Notes: generated by a model not told the origin, from the sequence alone. Positions 1 through 11,899 are shown, counted from the stretch's first letter. The stretch: DNA of 64,000 nt from Chlorocebus sabaeus (GCF_047675955.1 NC_132928.1:45130889-45194888); one strand, 5' to 3'. A program made the numbers and translations.

Positions 1-139
1 GGACCCAAGTATTCAGTTGGAGAGGAAAGGCAGGGCTCATGGAGTTTTATTAGGAAAGGAAAGTGGACATCTCCAGTGTATATATGTACATATACACTGT
101 TGTTTGACATCGCGCAAATTGCTGGGCTTTGTTTTCCTG

Positions 140-290
140 GGGATAATCATGGTCTCCATCCCACAGAGTTATGGTCAGGATTAAATGGAAAGAAATATAG
201 TGTCTGGCAAGTAGTCAATAAGTGTTAGCTAATGCTACTATTACTGCTACTGCTATTATTATTGTAATTGTTGTTATTATAAACCCTGTG
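140..290 (+). mobile_element. MIR 3' part with ATT-rich tail
   Basis: GGATTAAATGGAAAGAAATA, GTGTCTGGCAAGTAGTCAATA and AGCTAATGCTACTATTAC. Confidence 0.75.
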
Positions 291-589
291 TTTGTTCAGT
301 CCCCCTGGCAGGGGAATAGGGACCTCCTTCCTTAGTGGCTGTCAGGTGAGGAAGGACTGTGACCACAAGCTGTCATCTGATAGGTGCCAGGGAACTCTTC
401 CTCCCACCTCAGCCTTGCACTCCAGACAGGCCACAAACCCATGTACATGAATAAAACTTCTATGGCAGAAACCGAAGTCCCTCGACTACGTATGACTAAA
501 TGAGGTCTCAAAGCACAGTCTCAGCCAGCCAATGTGGGGTTTAGAGGGTGCTTCATCCATGAGGAAGAACTTGGAAGGAGTGGCAGACA

Positions 590-590
590 G

Positions 591-637
<47 letters not shown>

Positions 638-731
638 CACTCATGCACACACACGAACACACGTGCACACACAAACACATGTGCACACACGCATACACAC
701 ACGTGTGCACACATGCACACACACATACATG
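590..731 (+). repeat. (CA)n microsatellite, pure then interrupted
   Basis: About 22 uninterrupted CA units from 591, then CA mixed with GCA, TGCA and GTGCA to 731. Confidence 0.96.
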
Positions 732-1265
732 AAAAGTGGTGTTCTCATTGTCTTCAACTTGGTAAATGAGTTTCTGGGCTATGCAGTAGAAGGACCATTT
801 CAAACCACACTAAAGGCTCCCCAGCCCCACCTTGTGAGGGACAAATACAATATAAACCCTCTTTGTAAACACAAGACTCTGCAACTTTCATTTCCCAAGC
901 ATTGGCTACTCTGAAATTATTATCATTACTATACAAAGGAAGAATAAAACAGCATTAGCTGCTTTGCAGATATTATTTCACTTACTATTTATATCAGTCC
1001 TGCAAGGCAAAGAGTGAAGCACTGATGCTAGTGGGGAAAGCTCAGAGAAGCGCAAGCCCACAGGGCTGCTCCTTGCCTTTGTTGCAACTGTAGTGACTGA
1101 TAAGTAAATTCAAATTCAATTCAGCTTCATTTTTTATTATCACCTGTTTCAGCAGCACTGAGAAGCAACTACTTTGGTAACGAACTTTAAAATCAAAACA
1201 CATGGAAAGAAAGATACGGTCATAAGTCATACAGCCATCCAGTGCCATTCTAAGAAAGGAGACTT

Positions 1266-1620
1266 GAGAATGGTGACTACCAGAGGTGATTACCTTGTGC
1301 AAAGGATAGTAGGCTTGGCGCGAGGATGAAGAAGGTTCATCCTCTTCTGAAGCTGGTTAAGAAGGAATAAATTCTAGTGTTCAACAGCACAGTAGGGTGA
1401 CTAGAGTTAAGAGTAACATATTGTATATTTCAAAGTACTGACAAGATTTGAAATGTTTCCAACACAAAGAAATGATAACTCTGTGATGTGATGCATATCC
1501 TAAGTACCCTGATTTGACCATTACACACTGCGTGCATGTATCAAAGTATCACATGTACCCTATAAATATGTACAATTACTATATGCCACTTTAAAAATAA
1601 ATAAATAAGTAAATAAAAAT
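1266..1620 (+). mobile_element. LINE-1 3' UTR fragment (L1MB/L1MA type)
   Basis: The stretch contains TAAATTCTAGTGTTCAACAG, GGTGACTAGAGTTAA, AACACAAAGAAATGATAA and CACATGTACCCTATAAATATG, and ends in an (AAAT)n-rich tail. This order is standard for L1MB/L1MA 3' UTRs in the sense direction. Confidence 0.85.
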
Positions 1621-2441
1621 CAAGGGGATTTGAGAGAATTGTCATTGGAGGGGCCCCATCTCAGTATCACAGGGGACCCCATCTGCACACTGGCCCTACT
1701 GGGCAGGACAGGGAGCCTGCTTCTGTAGCACGACTTCATGTCTCATTTAATTTTTAAAGAATTGTGCTAAAAAGAGAACCTGAAGACCTTCAGCCCTCAG
1801 AAGGCAGGAAGTGGGAGCTGGGTTTGGGAAATACACAGCAATTCTTCGCTGAAGTATGCCCTTCCCCCTTAAAGGAACCCCAAATGGAAGTCTTTGTCAG
1901 GATGCGTTACTCAATTAGAACTGGAGGCTCTTAGTCACAGTCCCCCGCTTGTGCAAAGGACACACTGAAAGCTGCACAGAGCAAGATCCCCAGGAGGCCC
2001 TCGAGAGCTGGAAGAACAGAAACTCCTAGTGATGCTGACAAAGAAGGGTTGTTTGAAAGAAGCATCAGTGCCTTCGGGTACAGACTCAAAAAACCCCAAG
2101 GAACCTTTGCCTACCGAAATGTTTCCGACTGCACCCTACTCTGTGGAGAGGCTTCCACGTCTTCTTCAGCTATCTGCATTATTATTCTCCTGGAAGTGTA
2201 AGTTGATGTCAATGCAGGACACACATTTCTAAAGTTCTAGGGTAACGGGTTTTTGTTTGTTGAAGTGTCTATGATAAGAATTAGAGGTATTAAAGAGTAA
2301 TAAAGGAAAGGACATCATCCTAATTTTAAATCCTACTGGTTTAAGGAGAAACAGCTCAAAGAATGACTTTAGGAACCTGTTCCTCCAATGTGCCTAAAGT
2401 ATTTTTCCTCCACAGATTTAAAATAGACAAATAGTCTAGGC

Positions 2442-2908
2442 CAGGGGTCCCCAGTCCCCAAGCCATGGACCACTACTGGTCCATGGCCTGTTAGGAACCA
2501 GGCCACACAGCAGGAGGTGAGTGGCAGGTAAGTGAGTGAAGCTGAGCTCTGCCTCCTGTCAGATCAGCGGCAGTATCAGATTCTCATAGGCGCACGAACC
2601 CTACTGTGAACTGTGCGTGTGAGGGATCTGGGTTGCACGTTCCTTATGAGAATCCAATGCCTGATGATCTGCCACTGTCTCCCATCATCCCCAGATGGGA
2701 CCGTCTTGTTGCAGGAAAACAAGCTCAAGGCTCCCACTGATTCTACATTATAGTGAATACGTAATAACAGAAATAAAGTGCACAAAAAATGTAATGTGCT
2801 TGAATCATCCCGAAACTACCCCCACCCCGCACCACCCAACTCCCCATCCGTGGAAAAATTGTCTTCCGCAAAACCAGTCCCTGGTGCCAAAAAGGCTGGG
2901 GACTGCTG
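2442..2908 (+). mobile_element. hAT-Charlie MER1-type DNA transposon with intact 8-bp target duplication
   Basis: The 467-bp element begins CAGGGGTCCCC and ends with the inverted GGGGACTGCTG terminus. A perfect 8-bp direct repeat, GTCTAGGC, flanks it at 2434-2441 and 2909-2916, as expected for a hAT insertion. The interior matches the non-autonomous MER1A/MER1B family as I remember it. It encodes no transposase. Confidence 0.88.
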
Positions 2909-3084
2909 GTCTAGGCCTTGCCATTCAGTGCCAGGTATGATTTCATCATATATGTTTTCAGTATGTTTCTGTAGACATGTGTGCATTCAGCCCAATACAC
3001 ACACCCCTAAGACATGTAACAATCAGTGTGAACTGAGTATTCTCCCACTGGAGTAGACGAGATGAAAGTGACTGACAGGAAGTG

Positions 3085-3215
3085 TTGAATCTGTTTCTCC
3101 ATCTGTAAAATGGGGACAATAAAACCTAACTTGTAGAGTTGTAGGGATTAAACATATACATGTAAAGTATTTAGCAAAGCTAGGCACATGGTGGGTGCTT
3201 AATAAATTGTAGCTC
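3085..3215 (+). mobile_element. MIR element
   Basis: CTCCATCTGTAAAATGGGGAC, GTAGGGATTAAACATATACA and GTGCTTAATAAATTG follow the MIR order. Confidence 0.82.
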
Positions 3216-3397
3216 TTATGATATTGAAAAATGAGACCAACTGGTCCGACAGTAAATAAAACTGTCTAGGTGAGAAATGGGGCCCATATCTCAATCAGTC
3301 AGTTCACATTCAGATCCTCAAACAAGCCAAGTACCACAGGGCCTTGGTGCTTCTCACTCTGTCCTGGCTGGCTTCTCCTGCTCCCATCCTATCTCTT

Positions 3398-3530
3398 TAT
3401 TTTTATTTTTTCAGAGAGTCTCGCTCTGTCACTTAGGCTGGAGTGCAGCGGTATGATCTCAGCTCACTGCAACATCCACCTCTCAGGTTCAAGCAATTTT
3501 CCTTCCTCAGCCTCCCAAGTAGCTGGGATT
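3398..3530 (-). mobile_element. Alu left-arm fragment
   Basis: A T-rich start, then GTCTCGCTCTGTCACTTAGG, GTGCAGCGGTATGATC and CCTCCCAAGTAGCTGGGATT, where the match stops abruptly. Confidence 0.9.
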
Positions 3531-4126
3531 TCCCTGTAGTTGCTCTAGGGAGAAACAGTCTCTTCCCTTCTCAGTGGTCCTTCCATTGCACAACCATGTT
3601 GTATAGAATTTTAGGCAAAATGTTTGCCTCCCTAATTGAGGGGGAAAACATGTTTCTTGTCCATCTGTGTATTTTGGGTACCTAAGGGAATCCTTGTGTG
3701 GCCCACATCCAAGGGTTATGAACACTCTGGCTTTGGAGGGAAGCAGAGCTGGGCTGTGGGGTAGCAGGGTGGAGGCTGTTAAATGGCATTACACAGAAAG
3801 TGTCCTGGTTCTTTAGTAAGGGAAGAAAACCATCAACATTTTGCACATCATGATGGAAGATGCAGCTTTTTTAAACAATACAACTAGAACTTAAAGTATA
3901 ATACCCTAGAACTTAACGTATAATAAAAAAAAAAGTGTAAAAAAAAAACCAAAAACAATACAACTGATAATAAGTTTTGAGCAAAACTATGCACACAGAA
4001 TAGGGCATAGGCCCTGTTAAAAGAATAGCTTGGAACTTAGGAGAGGGGCAACAGGACTGCAAAGAGAGGAAACCCAGGTTGATACTAGAATCCCACTGTC
4101 CATTATTCATTATTTGTATTTATCTA

Positions 4127-4568
4127 AGTATTATTGCCCCCGCTTATCCATGGGGAATTTGTTCCAAAATCACCAGTGGATGCCTGAAACCTCAGAGAGT
4201 ACTGAACCCTACATATACTATATTTTTCCTATACATACCTACCTATATAAATTAGGCTCACGCCTGTAATCCCAGCACTTGGGGAGGCCGAAGTGGGTGG
4301 ATCACTTGAGGTCAGGAGTTTGAGACCAGCCTGACCAACACGGTGAAACCCCATCTCTATTAAAAATACAAAAATTAACTGGGTGTGGTGACATGCACCT
4401 GTAATCTTAGCTACTCAGAAGGCTGAGACAGCAGATCACTTGAAATTATAATAATATACTGTAATAAAAGTTATGTGAATGTGTTCTCTCCCAAAATATC
4501 TTACTGTACTGTACCCACCCTTCTCGTTGACTCTGGATGACTGAAACAGTAGATAAAGGGGACTACTA
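4127..4568 (+). mobile_element. Tigger-like DNA transposon interrupted by an Alu fragment
   Basis: The left piece (about 4127-4253, CCCGCTTATCCATGGGGAAT...) and the right piece (about 4444-4568, ATACTGTAATAAAAGTTATGTG...) are two parts of one old DNA transposon of the Tigger group. A partial Alu at 4254-4443 splits them. Exact subfamily and ends are uncertain. Confidence 0.6.
4254..4443 (+). mobile_element. Partial Alu inside a Tigger-like element
   Basis: Begins at GGCTCACGCCTGTAATCCC and ends mid right arm at AGATCACTTGA, with no poly-A tail. Confidence 0.9.
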
Positions 4569-4634
4569 ATACCCACATAAATCACATGTGGAATCAGATC
4601 CAGTTCTCTTTCTACAATGTTCACTCAAGTATCT

Positions 4635-4887
4635 TTTTTTTTTTTTTTTGAGATGAAGTCTGGCTCTGTGGCCCAGGCTGGAGTGCAGAGGCGCGATCTT
4701 GGCTCACTGCAACCTTTGCCCTCCCAGGTGGCATGCACCACCACGCCTGGCTAATTTTTGTATTTTTAGCAGAGACAAAGTTTCACCATGTTGGCCAGGA
4801 TGGTCTCGAACTCCTGACCTCAGCTGATCCACCTGCCTTGGCCTCCGAAAGTGCTGGGATTACAGGCGTGGGTCACCACACCTGGCC
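4635..4887 (-). mobile_element. Alu with internal deletion
   Basis: Poly-T start and CACACCTGGCC end. A segment between the first-arm CTGCAACC region and GGCATGCACCACC is deleted. Confidence 0.92.
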
Positions 4888-4902
4888 TCAGCCAGACATC
4901 CA

Positions 4903-5187
4903 TTTTTTTTTTTTTTGAGACAAAGTCTGGCTCTGTCACCCAGGCTGCAATGCAGTGGCGCGATCTCTGTTCACTGCAACCTCCGCCTCCTGGGTTCACA
5001 CCATTCTCCTGCCTCAGCCCCTTGGTAGCTGGGAATACAGGCGCCCGCCACCACGCCCGGCTAATTTTTTGTATGTTTAGTAGAAACGGGGTTTCACCAT
5101 GTTCGCCAGGATGGTCTCGATCTCCTGACCTTGTGATCCGCCTGCCTCGGCCTCCCAAAGTGCTGAGATTACAGGTGTGAGCCACCG
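4903..5187 (-). mobile_element. Alu (near full length)
   Basis: Poly-T, GAGACAAAGTCTGGCTCTG at the tail side and GATTACAGGTGTGAGCCACC at the head side. It lies in tandem with the preceding Alu, same orientation, 15 bp apart. Confidence 0.93.
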
Positions 5188-5189
5188 AA

Positions 5190-6289
5190 AGCAAAAGACA
5201 ACTCTGTCTTTTGTTTTCATCACAAAAAGTTCTGAGTTAAAGAACCTCACGGTAGGGCAATGGAGTCAGCAAACAAGTCCGGTCAAGACTCTTGGGTCTG
5301 TAGAAAGCAAACATGAAGTTTTGTAATAAAGGCTCATGACAGAAGTTCATTTTAATGAGGCTTCTTTCTGTCTGGAAGTGTAAGCTGTTATGCTTGTCAT
5401 AAAGCAGGCTCTTGTTGCTTGGTGACTAGCTGAATGATCACCTAAAGAATTTTTCCTCTGCTCCTTTACCTGTCTGGATGACACTGGGAATCTCTGTTAG
5501 CTGCTGGACTGTGCATTATCACTAAACTATATTTCTAATAACACAGTCACTGAGATAATGTCCTTTTGTTGAATAATTTCCTCATTCAGTAAGACTTTTA
5601 AAAATTTATAAAATTTATTATTTCAATAGCTTTTGGGGTACACCCCATCCTCCCTGTTCTGAGTCTCCCAAATCTATTATATCCTGAGTCTCAGTTTCTT
5701 GACTTACTGTTATCCTTCCTTGACAGCTTTTATCCTGTACTGTGGGACTTAACTGCTTTCTGGGTGGCAAAGAGCATCTTGATTAATGAAGCACAATTGC
5801 CCCATCTGCATTCTGGTGCATAAATTTAATAGGCATCTTCCTCCTCTGTCCATCTAACACCTTTTATCCCCTAAGCCCTTCCTCCATGTTTTACCATCCA
5901 GAGGCAACCTCAGATCCAAGTTTCCATAAGAATCTGTATGTTTCAGCTCTGTCCTTGAACCAGGACTGCAGGAGCAGATAACCATGTTCTGTAGCTTGAG
6001 CATCTGTGCATGACTAGCTAGAACCTGGAACACACAGGAAGAGGAGGCTGGAAAAGTGGAAGGAAGGCTATCCCCAGGGGCTGCTGGGCTTAAATCTCCT
6101 CCTGCAGGGCTGCAGGGCCCTCCTCCTGTAGGAAGCAGGTGCCTTCCACCCCTTTCCCAGGGCTGGACGTGTCAGAGCCTCTTTAATCACAGAGCACTTT
6201 CAGCAGCATTTTCGTTTACAGTCAAACAACAAGTCATAAGAACAGTTTTAAATGCCAAAGACATACTGAAGAAAAGCAAAAAATAATTA
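5190..6289. other. Mostly unique intron sequence
   Basis: No coding signal. A short antisense L1-like piece lies around 5595-5645 (TTTCAATAGCTTTTGGGGTA). Confidence 0.6.
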
Positions 6290-6460
6290 GCTGTGCTGTT
6301 AAAGTCTCCTCCCCCGGCTTACTTCATTAGAAAAATCAATCGAGGCATTAATGGCTGTCTCCGACTCTAATGAGCTTTATTCTAATTAGACTCACACGTT
6401 ATTATTTCAGCTGGAAAAAGGTCTCGTTTGTAATGAGCAGTGGAGTGTGACAGCCTCTGA
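6290..6460. promoter_or_regulatory. Candidate conserved non-coding element with homeodomain-type motifs
   Basis: Repeat-free sequence holds AAAATCAATCGAGG, GGCATTAATGGC, CTCTAATGAGC, TTCTAATTAGAC and TTTGTAATGAGC, several TAAT/ATTA cores within 130 bp. I infer an enhancer-like element from motif density only; there is no direct evidence. Confidence 0.3.
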
Positions 6461-6814
6461 CTGTTTCTTTGACCATATATAGGAATGATCACCATGATAA
6501 TAACAGTAGTGACAACAATCCTGGGATATTGGGCTTTTCACTTCCAAGAGAGAATAAGTATTCACTAAACAGCTTTGAAACTCCTATGAAGTGTTTATTA
6601 TACCCGAATCCCCATTTCACCAACAGTAAGGAGGATATTTTGGAAGCTTTAAGACACATACTTTTTAAGCTTTATTTGAGGCTGGCACTTGGATGACTTC
6701 AATGATGTTCTTTCCCCACAAGGAGGCGAGCAGGAGTGAGGATAAAGACATGGAGAGAGAACACAGACGACCATGTTCTCTTGGCCATGTTGAACTGATG
6801 TCCGAGAGCAGGCC

Positions 6815-7108
6815 TTGGCAAACTTCCTCTGGGAAGGGCCACAGTAAATATTTTAGGCCTTGCATTCCATATGGTCTCACTGCGATTCAACTCTGCCATT
6901 GTAAGCTTGAAAGTGGCCATAGATAAAAGTAAATGAATGAGTATGGCTGGGTTCCAATAAAACTTTATTTATGGACACTGAAATTTGAATTTCATGCCGT
7001 TTTTCATATGTCACAAAATAGTCTTCTTTTATTTTCTCCGAACCATTTAAATGTGTAAAAACCATTCTTGTCTCACAGGCTGGATGTGGTTTATGGGACA
7101 TAGTTTGC
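6815..7108 (-). mobile_element. Old DNA-transposon-like repeat with GGCAAACT ends
   Basis: The interval runs from CAGGCCTTGGCAAACTTCC to ATAGTTTGCCTGCC, with AAATATTTTAGGCCTTGC and CCAATAAAACTTTATTTATGG between. This is a common mammalian medium-reiterated repeat with inverted ends. I do not trust my recall of its exact name. Confidence 0.6.
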
Positions 7109-7109
7109 C

Positions 7110-8939
7110 TGCCCTGCCGCACAGAACAGAATTAACCACCAGTAGCATCAGAGGCTAACGTTGTTCAAGGGTTTTGCCCTCTTCAGAGCTCAAACAGCAG
7201 GGATAATTTCTACCTTAAGAGACATCTCTCCGGAGCTCTTCTGCAAACACTGTTCTTAGTTTACAAACATGGAAACAATGAAAATCAAAATTAAATGGAA
7301 AAGTTCATCTCCAACAGCATCTCTTCCCAATCAGTCTTCAAATTTAATTTAAATCTTTGTCCACATGCATGACATTTTTATACCATTTCAATCCTATTAT
7401 AGACACAGTGTTTTATTTTGTTTTTCACTTAACATTATCTTATAAAATTCTTCCCTGTTGTGACTGACTTCTTCTAATCAGACATATCATAATTTTTTGT
7501 GGATTTTTTTGTGGAAGATTTCCATGCTATTCATTGGACTTAATTAAAAGGGATGTCTTAGTGTCTTCTCAAGTGTAAGAGTTAAGATTCAAATGCTACC
7601 ACCTTGCCCCCAAGCCAGGAAACTGGGAAAACCCACTTGGTAGACTGGAGCCTCACATACCTCCCCCAGGATTCACTTCCTTTTGGACAATGGCTTTAGC
7701 AAATCTGGCATTTTAATTCATTTGCCTCTTGACAAAGATGTGCCTTCCAGACAAACTCTTTAGAGCTCTTTGTTCTGAAAGCGCTCTCTGTTCCACATAC
7801 ACCCTAGAATTTACATTGAACTTGGATGGAGGTTTGGGGAGACTAATCACACATCTCCTTTCATTACGGTTTTTAACCAGGAAATACCAGAAGGAGTTAG
7901 ATGAGGATCAGTTTTCTTGCTGGACTAGAGAAGTTGGCAGGTCCCCATTAGTCCCTTGCCTCACACCTGTTGAGACCCTCTGGATGGTGACTGACTCAGC
8001 CAGTCACATGTGGAGAAAGGAGAAGAGGTTGGGTTTGCCCCTTCACTGTTCCATGGGCTGGGCCCCTGGAGAGGGAGAGGTGATGGACATACTTTAAGTT
8101 GGTTCCTTTCTTTCCTCTCCACAAAGTGGGGTGACACTGTTTGAGGGACCACAGGGCTCACTTTCCCTTCCTTTCTCTTTGCTTTCAGAATAGGAAGCAC
8201 ATGCATTTGGCCAGGAAGAAGACTTCAGCTATTGATTGGAGGGCCCTCTCTCTAGAAGGCAGAGAACAATGGACTAGCCAGACAGGAAGGAGAGGGGCCT
8301 ACAGTAAGGAGTGGGCATCCGGGGCCCAGGGTTGGGGAGAACACTTCTGTTTGGCTTCCTTCCTCTTCCAGGGCATGGCTAAGGTGGCCAACCTGCATGC
8401 ACCCCAGAAGAGGAAGATAAGTAGGGCCCATGGGACTTTACTATGGAGACTGAGGCTTCCACTGGCCTGATTAACCAATTTTCTGAGAATGAGCACCTTG
8501 CGAGGATAACAATCGAAGGAGCCCCAGAGGACACATGACAGGCTGGGGCCATCAGAACTACTGATCTGTGGGGACTATCTGGCTTACTGAATTATGAAAT
8601 GCAGGTTAAATTAAGGATTGTCACACATTTGGCTAATTGGTCAATAAGAACAACAATTAATAGAGGTCAGGCAATTCAACTGCATCTGTGCCCATGACTA
8701 TCAGAGCCCTTGGAAACAGCAGTGATTTCAAGTGAAATCTAAATCAGCAGTGTTTCCGGTGACCTAGAGCAGGGCCCATGGCCCATACGTTAGCACTTCC
8801 TGACGGTTTTCTTCCACCCAAATCCACATGTTGGGACCCAGGGGAAGGTGTAGCAAAGCCAGTGACCACTGTGTATTCTGCTTTTGTTTTTTCCATTTGA
8901 CACTTGGTCAAAAAACACATTCCTGTTTTCATAGACTTC
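7110..8939. other. Intron without recognised gene
   Basis: A T-rich old repeat-like stretch lies at 7350-7550. From 7560 to 8900 the sequence looks unique and is moderately GC-rich. The open frames here show no splice context or known domain. Confidence 0.6.
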
Positions 8940-9410
8940 TTTTGATTTTGAGGAATTTAAAAGATACAGAGAAGCATGAAGAATGTAAAGACACTATATA
9001 CCTACCACTAGACATAAGAACTATTTTTGTATCCTCTGCTGCTAGCCTCTGCCCTCCTTCTAAGAAATGCAACTACCACCCATTGCTCATCCCCCATCCC
9101 TGGGTACAGCAGTGTTCATGGGTTTGGTAGGTTTGTATGTTTAGTATCATTTTAGACACTTTGATACTCATGTTATATGATATAACAAATATACTACACT
9201 TTTATATGTATATGAATATTTAAATATATAACAGACATAAACACATGCCATTTGTAAATATGCCATATAAAAACTGATGGTGCTTAATAAATATTTGTTG
9301 AATGTCCACCTATAAACAATGTATTTTTATGTTTTTAATGTACATGGTACCATACAATTTTTATCATTCTGCATAATCCTCTCTTCACTTAATAATTGTA
9401 TTTGAAATCT

Positions 9411-9460
9411 ATAATTGTGACTGTGTGTGTGTGTGTATATATATACAGTCACAATTATAG
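9411..9460. repeat. Short 15-bp inverted repeat around (TG)n(TA)n
   Basis: CTATAATTGTGACTG at 9411-9425 and its exact reverse complement at 9446-9460 flank a TG/TA repeat. It is the same architecture as the larger hairpin that follows it. Confidence 0.9.
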
Positions 9461-9527
9461 ATTGTGTATATATATACATATATATGTATATATGTGTATA
9501 TATATGTATTCCTACAGTGCAATATAT

Positions 9528-9576
9528 ATATTCCTACAGTGCAATATTATGCAGCAGTTAAGAGACATAAACCAGG

Positions 9577-9616
<40 letters not shown>

Positions 9617-9687
9617 TATATATACAGGCATATATATGCCTGGTTTATGTCTCTTAACTGCTGCATAATATTGCACTGTAGGAATAT
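9528..9687. repeat. Perfect 57-bp inverted repeat around a (CA)n loop
   Basis: The left arm 9528-9584 and right arm 9631-9687 are exact reverse complements, with no mismatch in 57 bp. A 46-bp spacer holds (CA)n and TA-rich sequence. The right arm continues smoothly into L1 text, so it is the original copy and the left arm is the inverted duplicate. A further direct partial copy of the left arm lies at about 9509-9528. Expected structures are a cruciform in DNA and a very stable hairpin in RNA. Confidence 0.95.
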
Positions 9688-10635
9688 GGAGGATTTTAAT
9701 TATTTGTTTCTCCATGGGTGGATACTTAGTTTGCTTCTGTTTTTTTGGCTATTGAATAAAGAATGCTGCAGTGAACTTTACTGTAGCTTAATTAATGGTT
9801 TTTACCGGTTTGTACTAACATTACTTCTTTATATATTATGCCTACAAATCGTTTGATGTTTTAAGCGTTATGAATATATTCCAAACTGCTCTGGATCCAC
9901 ACCTGGGAATCATTTGGCCCATTAATAAGGTAGATACTGACCATGATACTCATCTGGCTCCCTGTGTCTGTTTTCAACTTGTAAGAAACCCAGAAGAGAG
10001 GCAGGGTATGATTAAGCATCTCTAAGCAAGCCTCCAACACTCAGTTTTGTAAATATGAGCTTACAATTTTTTGGTACTCCTTTTTGAATCAACTTAGAAA
10101 AATGGAATTGAAGTGAGAGGAGTCTAGAAATGTCTACTCCAAGAATGCTTTCTCTAGGAACAGAGCAGAATGTGCCTGCACTCGATAGAATTGTGAGAGA
10201 GGAACAAAGTGCACCAGAAATAACAAGGTACTTCAGAATAAATTTTTCAAGCAATGTTCAGAACATAATATGCCTCATAATTCCTTCCCAGCTGATAAAC
10301 GGGAATGTCTCATTCTTTGCTATGGAGGGTGCCGTTTAGTGGGAGATGAAAAGTTGAGGGTAAATTGGATAAGACATTCTCTAAAGTTCCTTCCAATGCC
10401 AAATGTTATTCTTCCAGATTTGAAGCTCCCTAAAGACAAGAATCATATTTTCTAATTTCTCATTATGTGCCTCTCATGGCCCTGGCTCATTTCTAGGTCC
10501 AGAGAACATGTTCGTGTCAAGCTTATTAAACGGATTAAAGAAGTCAGTCTTACAATTTCTATGATTTTGTTTGGAGCCCCTTTCCTAATTTCTTTTTGTT
10601 GTTGTTACAAGCATATTTAGGCTGATATTAATACT

Positions 10636-10935
10636 TTCTTTTTTTTAAGAGACAAAGTCTTGCTCTGTCACCCAGGTTGGAGTGCAGTGGCACAATCACA
10701 GCTCACTGCAACCTCAAACTCCTGGGCTCAAGTGATCCTCCTGCCTCAGTCTCTCAAGTAACTGGGACTACAGGTACATGCCACCATGCCTGGCTAATTT
10801 TTATTTTTATTTTTTGTAGAGACAGGGTCTCGCTGTGTTGCCCAGGCTGGTCTCAAACTCCTGACCTCAAGTGATCCTCCCACCTCAGCCTCTCAAAAGT
10901 GTTGGGATTACAGGCATGAGCCACTATACCTGGCC
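10636..10935 (-). mobile_element. Alu (AluJ/S type)
   Basis: A T-rich start, CAAGTGATCCTCCTGCCTCA in both arms and CACTATACCTGGCC at the head end. The CAAGTGATCCTCC variant suggests an old AluJ. Confidence 0.92.
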
Positions 10936-11364
10936 AATGAATATCTTTTAAAAGGCTGATAAAAGCCTTTCAAATGAGACACAACAATTAAGAGTAAAAC
11001 TTCCAAACAGAAAAAAATATATAGGGATTCAGTTGTACCCATGCCACTGACTGACTGACTCATTCTGTAATCACAGCTTGAAAGTTAGCACAGGTTATTT
11101 AATGGCTCTGTAAGTGTTCACAAGAATCTAACTCCTGAACATGTTTATTATACCACATAGGAGGGAGGTGGATGAATACACTGGAAAGTGTGCGATTCTA
11201 ATACTCTTTCTACAAGGAGATATTTGTACCATAGGAAGGCACTTGCTCACGCAGGATCCAAGTTTCTAAGTTCTGCATTTTCAGATTCAGTCTTAGCACC
11301 ACCCCCCAATCCCATCCCAAATCCTTCCTGAATAAATGGCCTTGATGGTACAAATATAGGTGAC

Positions 11365-11610
11365 TTCAACCAAAATGAAGGCTACCAATTACAGAGCACA
11401 TAAACATATCAAACACTACTGGAGACTCTATGTGTATTTTCTTCAATATCCCAGACAAGTTAGTATTATTTCTCAACTTTTTTTGGTGAGGAAAGTGAGA
11501 ATCAGAGAGTTTAAATTAATCTGGGGTCACACAGCCGCTGCCAGAGCCAATCCTTGGCTTTGGCCCAGGTTTGAAGCACGGGCTCTTTCTCTTGCACCGT
11601 GCTGCCTCCT
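11365..11610 (-). mobile_element. MIR element
   Basis: AATTACAGAGCACATAAAC, GGTGAGGAAAGTGAGAATCA, GGGGTCACACAGCCGCTGCC and GTTTGAAGCACGGGCTC, reversed MIR order. Confidence 0.7.
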
Positions 11611-11764
11611 TCCCTAGGCCTCTGTCAATCCAGTGATCTGGCACTGAGCTTGCTCTATACCCGCTATGCTGCTCCAAGTAGAGAGCTCTACTCTAGGAGT
11701 CTTCCAGGTCACATTTCCTGCCTTCGTATGCTTCTGTCTCCATTTGAAGCCCAGTGTTCTATCT

Positions 11765-11890
11765 GCATCATTCACTCATTCAACGAGTTTCTTAAGCATC
11801 TTTTTGTCCCAAGTCCTGTGTTGGTTCTGAGGAAACAAAGACAAATGAGACCCAATTCTTATCCTTAGGGAGCTGTCAGTCTAAAGTGAG
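11765..11890 (-). mobile_element. L2-type fragment
   Basis: TTCACTCATTCAACGAGTTT, AAGTCCTGTGTTGGTTCTGAG and TTATCCTTAGGGAGCTG. Confidence 0.6.
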
Positions 11891-11899
11891 TCTTTTTAG

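Larger units (their letters stand above)
8940..9790 (-). mobile_element. Old LINE-1, antisense, carrying a large rearranged hairpin
   Basis: The flanks read as the reverse of an old L1M family, including CTGCATAATATTGCACTGTA, GGTGGATACTTAGTTTGC and TTGGCTATTGAATAAAGAATGCTGC at 9660-9775. The middle (about 9421-9630) is not L1-like. It consists of TG, TA and CA repeats plus inverted copies of the adjacent L1 text, annotated separately. Confidence 0.65.

Noticed and set aside
1330..1350. Possible last C1orf21 exon (TTCATCCTCTTC resembles reversed acidic codons)
   Set aside because: Reading the reverse complement gives no Asp-Ile-Thr-stop and no acceptor; it also lies inside an L1 3' UTR.
4820..5194. 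Frames with QAGVQWRDLGSLQ-like or SRHCTPAWATE-like text, here and at many other sites
   Set aside because: Standard translations of Alu in either direction; they appear at nearly every Alu in the window.
7729..8097. 122-residue plus-strand open frame
   Set aside because: No recognisable homology; length is within chance for GC-moderate intron DNA.
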